A DNA stretch of 42,687 nt, from NCBI GenBank assembly GCA_030949985.1, contig JAUZRX010000019.1, forward strand, positions 1-42,687. Direction: 5' to 3'. This DNA is from Acidobacteriota bacterium (lineage in GTDB: Bacteria > Acidobacteriota > Polarisedimenticolia > J045). Positions 8,158 through 16,463 of the stretch are shown here, one piece after another (position 1 is the first letter of the stretch; every line of letters begins with the position of its first letter). A model generated the notes under the pieces. That model was not told the DNA's origin, searched no databases, and saw nothing but the letters and a program-made list of their open reading frames with translations. The position numbers and the translations under genes are program-made.

Positions 8158-9234
8158 ATGACACGCGTTGTTTCACTCCTGCTGATCCTGGCCGCTGCCG
8201 CGCCCGCCGCCGCGGGGGGCGCCGCCAGGGGCCGCTTGCGGGGCGCCGTGCGCTCGGCGGAGGGGCGGGCTCTGCCCGCCGCGGCGGTGATCGCCCAGCG
8301 CACCGCCGGACCGGCCTTCCTGGGGCTGACCGTGACCGATGGCCGTGGACTCTATGCGCTCGACGGTCTGCCCCCCGGTCCTTACCGCGTGCTGGCGCTG
8401 GCGGAAGGGTTTCAGCCCGCACGGCTCGAGGGCATCGTCGTAGGGGGACCGTTTCGGGCGGTGGCCGAACTGACCCTCCTCCCGGGATTCGCCGCGCCGG
8501 TTTCCGTCGAAGCGGCCGGTCAGGGACCGGGGCATGCCTTGCGGCTGCAAGCCGAGGACGAGCGGGGGGCTCCCCTGGCCGGCGTTCACCTGACCCTCGA
8601 ACCCGTGGGGCAACGGGCCAACCCGGTCCGGCGGGTGACCGATGAGCAGGGCGCGGTGCCACCCATCGATCTGGCTCCAGGCCCCTGGCGCCTGCGGGTC
8701 GGCCGGGCGGGCTGGGCCCCGCTGGTCATCGGACGCCTGGCCTGGGGTACGGGCACCCTGGATCTGCGGGTTCGCCTGCGCCCCCTCCCCGAGCGTGCCG
8801 AAACGCCCCTCGACGAACTCGTGCCCCAGCCGCTGTGGCTCGACCACTCAGAGCCCCGGGTTTCCCCCGGGGGCGTTTTCTCCTCCGCGCTCGTGCCCGG
8901 GCCGGACCGCGCGGTAGCCCTGGCGGTGGCGGATGTCGTAGCCCCGGCTGCCGGGGACACGCACGCGGATCCGGACCAGGCGCCCGTCGAAGACCTCGTT
9001 GTCCGAGGCGTAGACCACCTGGTACAGGGCGCGCAGTTCCTCGGCGATCAACTGGTAGACACCGGCCAGTTCCTCGGCCTTGCGGACGAAAAAGGCGCGA
9101 CCGCCGGTCATGCGGGTCAGCCGCTTGAGGGCCGAACGGGCGGTGCTCAGGGGTTGGACGCCCAGGCCGATGGCGTAGATCGTCACGTCGGAGAGTTCCG
9201 CTTCCTCCGTGATCGCAGCGAGGTCGAGGCGTGA
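8158..9234 (+). CDS. Exported carboxypeptidase-regulatory-like domain protein
   Basis: The protein starts with a signal peptide (MTRVVSLLLILAAAAPAAAG). Two beta-sandwich modules of the carboxypeptidase regulatory-like (Ig/prealbumin-like) type follow. The first, about residues 22-115, shows GRGLYALDGLPPGPYRVLAL; the second, about 125-200, shows DERGAPLAGVHLTLEP and DLAPGPWRLRV. Such modules are structural parts of cell-surface proteins; no enzymatic domain is visible. Convincing similarity stops near 8850. The next stop in this frame is at 9234, so the last 130 or so codons lie antisense to the VWA gene and look like shadow sequence. The first stop in any plus frame is at 8917, so some overlap is unavoidable. 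The C-terminus is the weak point of this call. Confidence 0.6.
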   Translation: MTRVVSLLLILAAAAPAAAGGAARGRLRGAVRSAEGRALPAAAVIAQRTAGPAFLGLTVTDGRGLYALDGLPPGPYRVLALAEGFQPARLEGIVVGGPFRAVAELTLLPGFAAPVSVEAAGQGPGHALRLQAEDERGAPLAGVHLTLEPVGQRANPVRRVTDEQGAVPPIDLAPGPWRLRVGRAGWAPLVIGRLAWGTGTLDLRVRLRPLPERAETPLDELVPQPLWLDHSEPRVSPGGVFSSALVPGPDRAVALAVADVVAPAAGDTHADPDQAPVEDLVVRGVDHLVQGAQFLGDQLVDTGQFLGLADEKGATAGHAGQPLEGRTGGAQGLDAQADGVDRHVGEFRFLRDRSEVEA

Positions 9235-10071
9235 TTCGGTATCGTCCCCGTCGCTGAGGATGATCAGCGCCCGGCGTTCGGAGGGCACCTGGTAGCTGAC
9301 GCGAAAGGCGGCATGGAGGGCGTCGTAGAGCGCGGTGCCGCCCACCGGGAAGGTGCCGCCGATGGACTTGCAGGCGGCGTCGAAGTCGTCGGTGATCTCC
9401 TCGACGAGGAAGACCCGCTCGTCGAAGTCCACCACGAAGGTCCGGTCGCCGTCCCGGAGCGTTTCGAGAAAGCCGCACGCCGCCTGTTGCGCGGCTTCCA
9501 TCCGCCCCCGCATCGAGCCCGACGAGTCCATCACGATGCCCACCAGGATCGGCCGCTCCTCCCGGGAGACCTCGACGATGCGCTGAGGGCGGCCGTCCTC
9601 CTCGACGACGAAGTCGGAGGCTTCGAGACCGGTGACCAGCCGGCGGTCCTGATCCCGGACGCTGACATCGAGGACCACCCGCTGCACATGGACCACGTAC
9701 CGGAGGTTCAGGGTGCGGGTGATGGCGAAATCGGAGACGGTGGGGCCGTCGCGGTGGTGGGCGACGACACGCACCACGTGCTGGGCGCTGGCCTCGCCGA
9801 AGTCGTATTCGGCCTGCCAGGGGGGCTCCCGGTCGGTGAGCACCAGGCGGTCGTTGACGTAGAAGCGGACGGCCTCGATCTCCCGTGGGTCGTCGATGGT
9901 GACCGCGGCCCGGATCTGCCGGGGCCCCGAGACGACCTCGCCCGAACGCGGGGCGAGCAAGGTCACCTTGAAGCCCTTGCGGGCCGTCAGGTCCTGGGCG
10001 GTCGTCACGGCCGCCACCAGGACCAGGGCCGTCAGCAGGCCGGTGAGCCGGGTCCGGGTGTCGCCCTTCAC
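8848..10071 (-). CDS. VWFA-related domain protein (acidobacterial type), exported
   Basis: This 407-residue protein has a signal peptide (hydrophobic stretch about residues 9-25). It continues with an Ig-like segment (35-125), the linker VVLDVSVRDQDRRLVTGL with SDFVVEEDG, and a von Willebrand A domain. The metal-binding MIDAS is DSSGS at 182-186; further acidic and Thr residues follow (GGTALYDAL, LSDGDD). The arrangement matches the VWFA-related proteins that are abundant in Acidobacteriota. These are thought to mediate Mg-dependent protein contacts in the periplasm or at the surface; partners are unknown. The GTG start is preceded by GGAGGAGG and overlaps the TGA of the TPR gene (GTGA), so the two are translationally coupled. 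Confidence 0.88.
   Translation of the reverse strand: MKGDTRTRLTGLLTALVLVAAVTTAQDLTARKGFKVTLLAPRSGEVVSGPRQIRAAVTIDDPREIEAVRFYVNDRLVLTDREPPWQAEYDFGEASAQHVVRVVAHHRDGPTVSDFAITRTLNLRYVVHVQRVVLDVSVRDQDRRLVTGLEASDFVVEEDGRPQRIVEVSREERPILVGIVMDSSGSMRGRMEAAQQAACGFLETLRDGDRTFVVDFDERVFLVEEITDDFDAACKSIGGTFPVGGTALYDALHAAFRVSYQVPSERRALIILSDGDDTESRLDLAAITEEAELSDVTIYAIGLGVQPLSTARSALKRLTRMTGGRAFFVRKAEELAGVYQLIAEELRALYQVVYASDNEVFDGRLVRIRVRVPGSRGYDIRHRQGYRAVRPGHERGGENAPGGNPGL
8853..8879 (+). terminator. Possible terminator inside the convergent overlap
   Basis: CCCCGGG (854-860) pairs with CCCGGGG (866-872) and is followed by GTTTT on the plus strand. It would end plus-strand transcripts of the carboxypeptidase-regulatory-like gene, yet it sits inside the last codons of the minus-strand VWA gene. 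Confidence 0.4.
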
Positions 10072-11558
10072 GGTGCCTCCTCCCCCGGGGGGGCGGCCCC
10101 GGGCCGCAGCCGTTCGAGGACCGCGTCGGCCCGGGCCGCCCGCTCCGGTGCCGGCGAGGCCGCCAGGTAGGCCTCGAGTTCCCGGACCAGGGTCTCGTAG
10201 TCGCCACGCCGCAGGGCCAGGCGTGCCAGGCCGGCATGGACCTCCGCCGGCGGGTCGGGTTGGTCCAGGATGCGCCGGTAGAGCTTTTCGGCTGCCTCCT
10301 CGGCACCGGTCAGCTCCAGGGTGAGAGCCAGGTTGGCCAGGTCCAGCGTATCCGCCGCTCCCCGCCGGTCGATCGTCTCGAGTACGCCACCGGCCTCGAG
10401 GGGATAGCCGGCGCGGTAGAGAATGGCCGCCGCCCGGCGCTCCAGGGCCGTGTCCACTGCCGGTCCGGCCAGGGCGCGCTGGGCGAGGCGGGCCGCCCGC
10501 TCCGGCTGCCCGGTTTCCACCAGCGAGGCGGCCAGTTCCAGGGTCTCGCCGGGCTCCGGCCGGCCTTCGCCGACGAGCTTTTCGATTTTCGCGAGGTGCT
10601 CCCGGCGCTCGAGCCAGCGCGCGCGGGCCGTGTCCAGCGCCCGGCGCTGCCGGCCGAGCAGGCGCTGGGGATGGGGCACCTCGAGCTGCTCGACGGCCTC
10701 GTCGATGCGCCCGGTACGAGCCAGGATTTCCGCCAGGACCCGTCGCGCCTCGACCAGGTCCGGATCGAGGCCGATCGCCTCGCGGGCCTGTTGTTCCGCC
10801 TCACCGAGGGCCTCGAGAGAGAGCAGGGTGCGGGCGGTCAGGGCCGGGATCCGGGCGTCGAGGGGGCGGAGCGCCCGCGCCCTGCGGGCCGTGGCCAGGG
10901 CGCGGTTGGCCAGGCCCGCCTCGAAGAGAATCCGTGCGAGGCCGAGTTGCACTTCGCCGTCGTCGGGCCGCAGCCGTGCGGCCTCCTCGATGTCGGCCCG
11001 AGCCTGCTGGATGCGGCCCTCGCGCAAGTGGAGTTCGCCCCGGTGCAGCCGTGCACGGGCGTCGGTGGGGTTGGCCTCGAGGGCCTTGCCGAAGAACTCG
11101 AGGGCGGCGGCGGTGTCGTCGCGGGCCAGGGCGAGGCGGGCCAGGCCGTCGTAGGCGGGGGAGTAGTCGACCCGCACCTCGAGAGCCCGGTAGTACGCCG
11201 CCCGGGCGGGGGCCGTACGGCCCGCCGCCAGGTAGGCGTCGCCGAGGGCGATCGCGACCCCCAGGTCTTCGGGGGCCAGGTCCCGCGCCAGTTCCAGGAA
11301 CGAGATGGCCTCTTCGGCTCGGCGCGCCGCCAGCAGGGCCCGGCCGCAGCCCAGGTTGGCCCGGGCGGAGTTCAGGCCCCGCCGGGCGGCCCAGCAGAGG
11401 TCGTCCACCGCCGCCGCCGCGTTGCCCTGGGCGAGGGCCGCCAGGCCGCGCCCCATCCTCCGGGTGAATGCTTCCCGCACCCATGCCGCGTCCTCGGCAC
11501 GGGTCGGTGGGAGGATGGCCGCTGTCAGAATGACGAGGCAGAGCAGTCGCCTGTGCAT
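10068..11558 (-). CDS. Exported tetratricopeptide-repeat protein
   Basis: This 496-residue protein has a signal peptide (MHRRLLCLVILTAAILPPTRA) followed by about a dozen helical repeats with TPR spacing, e.g. A-x-L-G-D-A-Y-L-A-A-G-R, LHRGELHLREGR, LGLARILFEAGL and LAEILARTGR. TPR arrays are scaffolds for protein contacts. The gene ends in a GTGA overlap with the VWA gene and follows a thioredoxin/TPR gene by 95 bases. TPR next to VWA recalls the BatC/BatA-BatB arrangement of the Bacteroides aerotolerance loci, but no BatD or MoxR gene is visible here. The start has only a weak GGACGG upstream; the same frame is open far upstream through the previous gene, so the ATG after the gap was chosen. 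Confidence 0.85.
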   Translation of the reverse strand: MHRRLLCLVILTAAILPPTRAEDAAWVREAFTRRMGRGLAALAQGNAAAAVDDLCWAARRGLNSARANLGCGRALLAARRAEEAISFLELARDLAPEDLGVAIALGDAYLAAGRTAPARAAYYRALEVRVDYSPAYDGLARLALARDDTAAALEFFGKALEANPTDARARLHRGELHLREGRIQQARADIEEAARLRPDDGEVQLGLARILFEAGLANRALATARRARALRPLDARIPALTARTLLSLEALGEAEQQAREAIGLDPDLVEARRVLAEILARTGRIDEAVEQLEVPHPQRLLGRQRRALDTARARWLERREHLAKIEKLVGEGRPEPGETLELAASLVETGQPERAARLAQRALAGPAVDTALERRAAAILYRAGYPLEAGGVLETIDRRGAADTLDLANLALTLELTGAEEAAEKLYRRILDQPDPPAEVHAGLARLALRRGDYETLVRELEAYLAASPAPERAARADAVLERLRPGAAPPGEEAP

Positions 11559-11653
11559 GGCTGCCGTCCAGCATAGCGCGGGCGCCTCCAGGAGCCAGAG
11601 CCGGGAGGCTGTCCGGGCTTTTCCAGGAAGGCCGGGACGGGAGGGAGCGCGGT

Positions 11654-12691
11654 TCAGCGTCCGGTGGATGGGAAGCGCAGCCGGAAACGCAGTTCCCGCA
11701 GATCCGGGTCGTGGGGGTCGAGGCGGATCGCCGCCTCGAGGGCCTCGAGGGCCTGTTCCCGCCGGCCCAGGGCGTTGAGGGAACGGGACCATTCCACCAG
11801 GGGAAGGGGGTCGTCCGGGGCCCGGCGGGTCACGTCTTCGAGCACCCGGGCGCTGCGGGCCGCGTCGCCGCCCTCCTCCCTGAGCCACACGCCCCAGGCT
11901 ACCTGCGCCTCCACGCTGGCGGTGTCCGCCGCCGCCCAGCGCTCGAGCACCCGGCCCCGGCCGGCCTGGCCATCGACGCTCGCGGCCAGCTCCGACCACA
12001 GGCGCCAGGCCTCCGGGTTGAGCTTTCCCGCGCAGCGGTCGGCGAGGGATTCGAGAGCCTCGAGGGCGTGCCCGGGTCTGTCCATCCGGCGGTGGATCTC
12101 CGCCTCGAGCAGGCCCGCGTCGAGGGCCACGCCGGCGCGGCAATCCGGATCCGCCGCCGCGGCCTGGCGGGTCCGCTCGAGGGCCCGGCGAAACTCCCGC
12201 ACGCGGAGTGCTTCCCGGCCCTCGCGCAGCAGGTCGGCGGCCCCCGAGGGCTGCTGCGGCGATCGACGCTCCGCGGATTTCTCGTAGGCCTGGTCGATGC
12301 CCTCGATCAGCCGTTCGGGCGAGGAATAGCCCACCAGGTCCACCAGCAGGGAGCCGTCCTTCGGATCGATGATCAGGACGGCCGGCAATTCCCGCACGCC
12401 GTAGCGCTCGGAGAGGTCCAGGCCGAGCCCCCGGCGGGCGTCCACCTCGCGCCGGAGGGGGACGGTGTTGCGTTCGACCACGCGGGTCACGCCCTCCTGG
12501 CTCCAGACGTCCTGATCCATCACGCGGCAGTACTTGCACCAGGTGGCCCAGCAATCGACGAGCACCAGCCGCCCCTCGGCCCGGGCCTTTTCCATCGCCT
12601 GCTGGAGATCGCCTTCGAACCAGGCCACCGCCGCGGAGGCGGGCGCCGGGGTCGCTGCCGCCAGCAGCAAGGCGACCAGCAGGCGCTTCAT
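11654..12691 (-). CDS. Exported thioredoxin-fold protein with TPR C-terminus
   Basis: This 345-residue protein begins with a signal peptide (to about residue 20) and a thioredoxin-like domain. The active site is WCKYC (C52, C55), followed by the cis-proline segment ELPAVLIIDPKDG, as in DsbD-gamma/DUF255-like thiol reductases. Residues 145-345 are helical with TPR character (EALEALEAAIRLDPHDPDL). It probably reduces or senses disulfides in the periplasm and contacts other proteins through its repeats. Its ATG overlaps the TGA of mtaB (ATGA), so it is in the same transcript, though its job is unrelated to tRNA modification as far as sequence shows. Confidence 0.87.
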   Translation of the reverse strand: MKRLLVALLLAAATPAPASAAVAWFEGDLQQAMEKARAEGRLVLVDCWATWCKYCRVMDQDVWSQEGVTRVVERNTVPLRREVDARRGLGLDLSERYGVRELPAVLIIDPKDGSLLVDLVGYSSPERLIEGIDQAYEKSAERRSPQQPSGAADLLREGREALRVREFRRALERTRQAAAADPDCRAGVALDAGLLEAEIHRRMDRPGHALEALESLADRCAGKLNPEAWRLWSELAASVDGQAGRGRVLERWAAADTASVEAQVAWGVWLREEGGDAARSARVLEDVTRRAPDDPLPLVEWSRSLNALGRREQALEALEAAIRLDPHDPDLRELRFRLRFPSTGR

Positions 12692-13959
12692 GCCACCACT
12701 CCACGGACCACGCGCCCCTCGTCTTCCAGCCCGGTGACGCGAAGGTCGAAGAGTTCCGCCCGGGGCGCGTCGGCAACCAGCACCTCGATGTAGTTGGCGG
12801 TCAGGGCGCGCCTGGAGCCGTCGTCCGCCACCGCGTCGAGGCCCAGGGCCGGCAGGACCCGGCCCAGCGCCTGGGCGCGGAAGGCGCGGGCTTTTTCCTC
12901 TCCCAGGGTGCGCAGTTCCGTGGTGCGCCGGCCGGCCACCCGTTCGGGAACGGGATCGCTGAGGTCGGCGGCGCGGGTGGTGGGGCGGGGGGAGTAGGTG
13001 AAGACGTGGAGGTAGGCCAGGGGAAGATCGGCGATGAAGGCCATCGTCCGGCGGTGGTCTTCGGGCTGCTCCCCGGGAAAGCCCGTGATCACGTCGGCCC
13101 CCAGGCAGATCCCGGGCACGCGCTCGACGGCCATCTCGATCACGGCCCGGTAGTGGCGCCGGCGGTAGTTCCGGGACATGCGGGCCAGCACCCGGTCGGA
13201 CCCGCTCTGCAGGGGAATCTGCAGGTGGGGCGCGATTTGCGGGGAGGCCGTGGCCATCAGGTCGAGCAGGCGCCTGTCGATGGTGCGGGGCTCGAGAGAA
13301 TTGAGCCGCAGGCGGGGGGGCACCGCTTCACCCGCCAGCGCGTCGAGCAAGGTCTCGAGCAGGTCGCTCAGTGCTCGCCGGGGCTCGAGGTCGGCCCCCC
13401 AGGATCCGGTGTTGACTCCCGTCAGGCCGATTTCCCGCACTCCCCGGCGGGCCAGGCGGCGGGCGGCGGCCACGATCGTCTCCGGAGTCGTGGAGCGGCT
13501 CGGTCCCCGCACGGAGGGGATCACGCAGTAGCTGCAGGCCAGGTCGCAGCCCTCCTGTACCCGGAGGAAGGCCCGCGAGCGATCGCCGAAGAAGAGATCG
13601 ATGGACGCGGTCGAGCAGGTTTCCGTCGCACCGAGCAGGGAGGGCAGGCGCTCGCGCTGAGAAAGGCCCACCACCTCGTCCAGCACCCCCAGCTCTTCGA
13701 GGGCGCGGGGTTCCCGCTCGGCATAGCAGCCGGTGGCGATGATCCGTGCCTGGGGGTTGAGCCTTCTCAGGCGGCGCGCCAGGCGCCGGCCGTCGGCGTC
13801 GGCCTTCATCGTCACCGTGCAGGTGTTGAGTACGATCAGGTCGGCCTGGGCTGGATCGTCGGTGGGCGTGTGCCGGCCTTCACGCAGCCAGCCCTCGGCC
13901 CGGGCCGAGTCGAACTGGTTGAGCTTGCAGCCGAGGGTCGCGATGTAGTAGCGGCCCAT
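12688..13959 (-). CDS. mtaB: tRNA t6A37 methylthiotransferase MtaB
   Basis: This is a radical-SAM methylthiotransferase of 423 residues that converts t6A at position 37 of ANN-decoding tRNAs to ms2t6A. The N-terminal UPF0004 domain has its three cluster cysteines (C11 in TLGCKLN, C47 in NTCTVT, C78 in GCYAE). The radical-SAM site is CDLACSYC (C138, C142, C145), and a short C-terminal TRAM-like domain follows. TLGCKLNQ with NTCTVTxxAD, plus the overall length, fits MtaB rather than MiaB or RimO. The ATG at 13959 lies four bases after the purE stop, so it is translated from the purD-purE transcript. The stop overlaps the next gene. Confidence 0.93.
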   Translation of the reverse strand: MGRYYIATLGCKLNQFDSARAEGWLREGRHTPTDDPAQADLIVLNTCTVTMKADADGRRLARRLRRLNPQARIIATGCYAEREPRALEELGVLDEVVGLSQRERLPSLLGATETCSTASIDLFFGDRSRAFLRVQEGCDLACSYCVIPSVRGPSRSTTPETIVAAARRLARRGVREIGLTGVNTGSWGADLEPRRALSDLLETLLDALAGEAVPPRLRLNSLEPRTIDRRLLDLMATASPQIAPHLQIPLQSGSDRVLARMSRNYRRRHYRAVIEMAVERVPGICLGADVITGFPGEQPEDHRRTMAFIADLPLAYLHVFTYSPRPTTRAADLSDPVPERVAGRRTTELRTLGEEKARAFRAQALGRVLPALGLDAVADDGSRRALTANYIEVLVADAPRAELFDLRVTGLEDEGRVVRGVVA

Positions 13960-13963
13960 GCTG

Positions 13964-14485
13964 CTAGCCCTGCGCGTCGGCGTCCAGGCTCTCCCTGGCC
14001 CGGCGGGAGGCCTGCTCGACCTCTTCGGCCATCGACCGCCGGCGCTCGGCCAGCCGTTCGGCCAGGCGCGGGTCGGAGAGGGCGAGGATCTGCACCGCCA
14101 GCAACGCGGCGTTGGTCGCTCCCGAGCCGCCCACGGCAAGGGTGGCCACCGGCACGCCGCGGGGCATCTGCACCGTGCTCAGCAGGGCGTCGAGGCCATC
14201 GAGCAGGGGGCCGGCCAGGGGCACGCCCAGCACGGGGCGCGAAGTATGGGCCGCCACCACTCCCGCCAGGTGGGCGGCCATGCCGGCGCCGACGATGAAG
14301 ACCTCCACGCCCTTGGCTTCGGCGCGGCGGATGATCTCCACGGTGCGTTCGGGAGTGCGGTGGGCGGAGGTGATCTCCAGGTCGAAAGGCACGCCGAACC
14401 CGGCCAGTTCCCTGGCGGCGCGGCGCATCACGTCGAGGTCGGAGGCGGAACCCATCAAGATCATCACGCGGGGAGAGTCGCTCAT
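13964..14485 (-). CDS. purE: N5-carboxyaminoimidazole ribonucleotide mutase
   Basis: This 173-residue enzyme rearranges N5-CAIR to CAIR in purine synthesis. Characteristic segments are MGSASDLDVM (residues 11-20), TSAHRTPER with the catalytic histidine region, GAGMAAHLAGVVAAHT, and GVPLAGPLLDGLDALLSTVQMP. Length and the SAHRTP motif fit the class I bacterial type. No purK is in the window, so whether carboxylation is by PurK or by CO2 cannot be told here. The gene is 21 bases downstream of purD and four bases upstream of mtaB. Confidence 0.96.
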   Translation of the reverse strand: MSDSPRVMILMGSASDLDVMRRAARELAGFGVPFDLEITSAHRTPERTVEIIRRAEAKGVEVFIVGAGMAAHLAGVVAAHTSRPVLGVPLAGPLLDGLDALLSTVQMPRGVPVATLAVGGSGATNAALLAVQILALSDPRLAERLAERRRSMAEEVEQASRRARESLDADAQG

Positions 14486-14506
14486 GGTCAGGTCTTCCTC
14501 GCGGGA

Positions 14507-15778
14507 TCAGCCGTCGATCCCGGCAGCGATGTCCCGGCGGTAGTGAGCGCCGGAGAAGGTGACGCCGGCGGCGCCCTCGTAGGCCTTGGCCCGGGCGGCG
14601 GCGAGGGTCGGGCCGATGCCCGTGACTCCCAGGACGCGGCCGCCGGAGGTGCGGATTTCCCCTCCCGGGCCGGTACGGGTGCCGGCGTGAAAGATTACGA
14701 TGTCCTGCCGGCCGGTGAAGCGTTCGATGTCCAGGATCTTCTTGCCCTTCTGGTAGTGTCCGGGATAGCCCTGGGAGGCCATGATCACGCACACCGCCGC
14801 CTCCCGGCGCCATTCGACCCGCACGGTGGACAGGTCGCCGTAGGCGGCGGCCGAGAGCAGGGGCACCAGGTCGGATTTCAGCCGGGGCAGGATCACCTGG
14901 GTCTCGGGATCCCCGAAGCGGCAGTTGTATTCCAGCACACGGGGCCCGTCGTCGGTGAGCATCAAGCCCACGTAGAGCACGCCGCGGTAGGGATGCCCCT
15001 CGGCGGCGATGCCCCGGATCGTCGGTCCGACGATCTTCTCGAGGGCGTAGGCCGTCAGCTCCCGGTCCAGGTGCAGCGCCGGGGAGTACGAGCCCATGCC
15101 TCCCGTGTTCGGCCCCCGGCCGTGGTCGTAGGCACGTTTGTAGTCCTGGCAAGTCACCAGGGGGATCACGCGCTGTCCATCGCTGATGGCGAAGAAGGAC
15201 GCTTCGCGACCCCGCAGGCACTCTTCGATCACCACCGTGCGGCCGGCGCCGCCGAAGGCCTTGTGGATCATCAGACGCTGGATGGCCTCCCGCGCCTGAT
15301 CCCGGGTCTCGGCGATGAACACGCCCTTGCCCGCCGCCAGGCCGTCGGCCTTGATCACCAGGGGACGATCGGCCTTGTCGATGTAGGCCAGGGCCTCCTC
15401 GGAGCGATCGAAGATTTCGTAAGGCGCGGTGGGAATCCGGTGGCGGGTCATGAACTGCTTGGCGAAGACCTTGCTGCCCTCGAGGCGGGCGGCGCCCGCG
15501 GTGGGCCCGAAAACCGCCCGGCCATGGGCCATGATCTTGTCGGCGATGCCCTGCATCAGCGGCAGTTCGGGGCCGACGACCGTCAGGTCGATGCCCTGGC
15601 GGGCCACGAAGTCCGCCACGGCTTCGGGGTCCGAGGAGGCCAGGGGCGGGCAGTCGGCGATTTCGGCGATGCCGGCGTTGCCGGGGCTGCAGAAAAGCTC
15701 CTCCACCCCCCGGGACTGGCGGATCTTCCAGGCCAGGGCGTGTTCGCGGCCACCGCCACCTAGAACCAGGACCTTCAT
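14507..15778 (-). CDS. purD: Phosphoribosylamine-glycine ligase
   Basis: This 423-residue ATP-grasp enzyme joins phosphoribosylamine and glycine to give GAR, the second step of purine synthesis. It begins with the N-domain motif MKVLVLGGGGREHALAWK. The ATP-grasp lysines follow (LVIKADGLAAGKGVFIA), then GPNTGGMGSYSP and the metal-binding YNCRFGDPETQ. The start is ATG 15778, with GGGAG eight bases ahead; the frame stays open 60 codons upstream but crosses the promoter. It is the first gene of a run including purE and mtaB. Confidence 0.97.
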   Translation of the reverse strand: MKVLVLGGGGREHALAWKIRQSRGVEELFCSPGNAGIAEIADCPPLASSDPEAVADFVARQGIDLTVVGPELPLMQGIADKIMAHGRAVFGPTAGAARLEGSKVFAKQFMTRHRIPTAPYEIFDRSEEALAYIDKADRPLVIKADGLAAGKGVFIAETRDQAREAIQRLMIHKAFGGAGRTVVIEECLRGREASFFAISDGQRVIPLVTCQDYKRAYDHGRGPNTGGMGSYSPALHLDRELTAYALEKIVGPTIRGIAAEGHPYRGVLYVGLMLTDDGPRVLEYNCRFGDPETQVILPRLKSDLVPLLSAAAYGDLSTVRVEWRREAAVCVIMASQGYPGHYQKGKKILDIERFTGRQDIVIFHAGTRTGPGGEIRTSGGRVLGVTGIGPTLAAARAKAYEGAAGVTFSGAHYRRDIAAGIDG

Positions 15779-15847
15779 TCGGGGTCTCCCACGGTACGGG
15801 CGTCCACCCGCCGGGGGCGGGGCCGGCGGCGCGCTCGCGAAGCCGCC

Positions 15848-15877
15848 ATTATCGAGCCCCCTTCCGGGGAGTGTCAA
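15848..15877 (-). promoter_or_regulatory. Sigma-70-type promoter of the purD operon
   Basis: On the minus strand a perfect TTGACA (15877-15872) and GATAAT (15853-15848) are 18 bases apart and about 70 bases before the purD ATG. An 8-base GC-rich inverted repeat lies in the spacer (CCCC GGAA GGGG). Confidence 0.7.
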
Positions 15878-15927
15878 AAAAAGCTGGGCGCGTCCCCTGC
15901 CTCCCGAGGCCTGGCCCCGGCCGGGGG

Positions 15928-15957
15928 TTGCCGGGGTGCCGCCGCCCGTGGTACACA
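15928..15957 (+). promoter_or_regulatory. Possible promoter of the cobalamin-riboswitch transcript
   Basis: TTGCCG (15928-15933) and TACACA (15952-15957) are 18 bases apart, just before the riboswitch. The match is modest; position is the main support. Confidence 0.3.
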
Positions 15958-15984
15958 AGCCTCCGCTCGCGGCCCTCGAGGGCC

Positions 15985-16180
15985 CCGGGCGGAGGTGCTC
16001 GGGTTACGGGAAAGGGGTGAGATTCCCCTGCCGCCCGGCGACTGTGAGCGGTGACGGTGACTGCGGGCTCCGCGCCCCCCGGCCCCAGGTCGGGGGTGGG
16101 CGGAGCGGCCACTGGCCCATTTCGGGGGCCGGGAAGGCGCAGCGCACCGGACGACCCGCGAGCCAGGAGACCGGCCCCAG
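15985..16180 (+). ncRNA. Cobalamin (B12) riboswitch
   Basis: The leader shows the ordered conserved blocks of the cobalamin riboswitch: GGTGC at the 5' end, the GGGAA...GGTGAGATTCCCC arm, GCCGCCCGGCGACTGTGAGC, GCCACTGG...GGGAAGGC, and near the 3' end the B12 box AGCCAGGAGACCGGCC (about 16161-16176). Binding of adenosyl- or hydroxocobalamin to this class normally lowers expression of the downstream genes. It lies about 285 bases before the first gene of the plus-strand run that includes a BtuB-like receptor, which is the expected kind of target. The exact 5' and 3' borders are approximate. Confidence 0.92.
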
Positions 16181-16265
16181 CACGAAGGGCAGAACCAACC
16201 AGGGGCAGGTTCCGCCACCGAACACCCAGGGATGGTTGCCGGCCTGCGGTCGGCGCCGTCGGATG

Positions 16266-16315
16266 GCCCCGTCGCCCGCCGCGCCCGCCAGGCGCAGGGG
16301 GGAGCGGGGCTTTTT
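16266..16315 (+). terminator. Possible attenuator downstream of the B12 riboswitch
   Basis: GCCCCG (16266-16271) can pair with CGGGGC (16305-16310), with more pairing between the C-rich and G-rich inner parts, followed at once by TTTTT (16311-16315). Its place between riboswitch and first gene suggests ligand-controlled termination. The stretch from 16316 to 16463 shows nothing else I recognise. Confidence 0.5.
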
Positions 16316-16463
16316 CGATTCCCTCACGGGAGTCCTCACCAGGGGTGGCCGGCGCGGAGTTCTGTCCACGACGCCGGGTCTTCGATCTCACCATCGAGGG
16401 AGATTCCCCTGGGAAGAGCCGGCCGTGGGCAGATCCGCGTTCGGACCCTCCACGGAAATCCAC

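Noticed and set aside
10236-11576. A long plus-strand frame antisense to the TPR gene
   Set aside because: It has no recognisable motif, while the minus strand has regular TPR repeats and a signal peptide.
13958-15763. A 601-codon plus-strand frame
   Set aside because: It is the antisense shadow of purE and purD, both certain.
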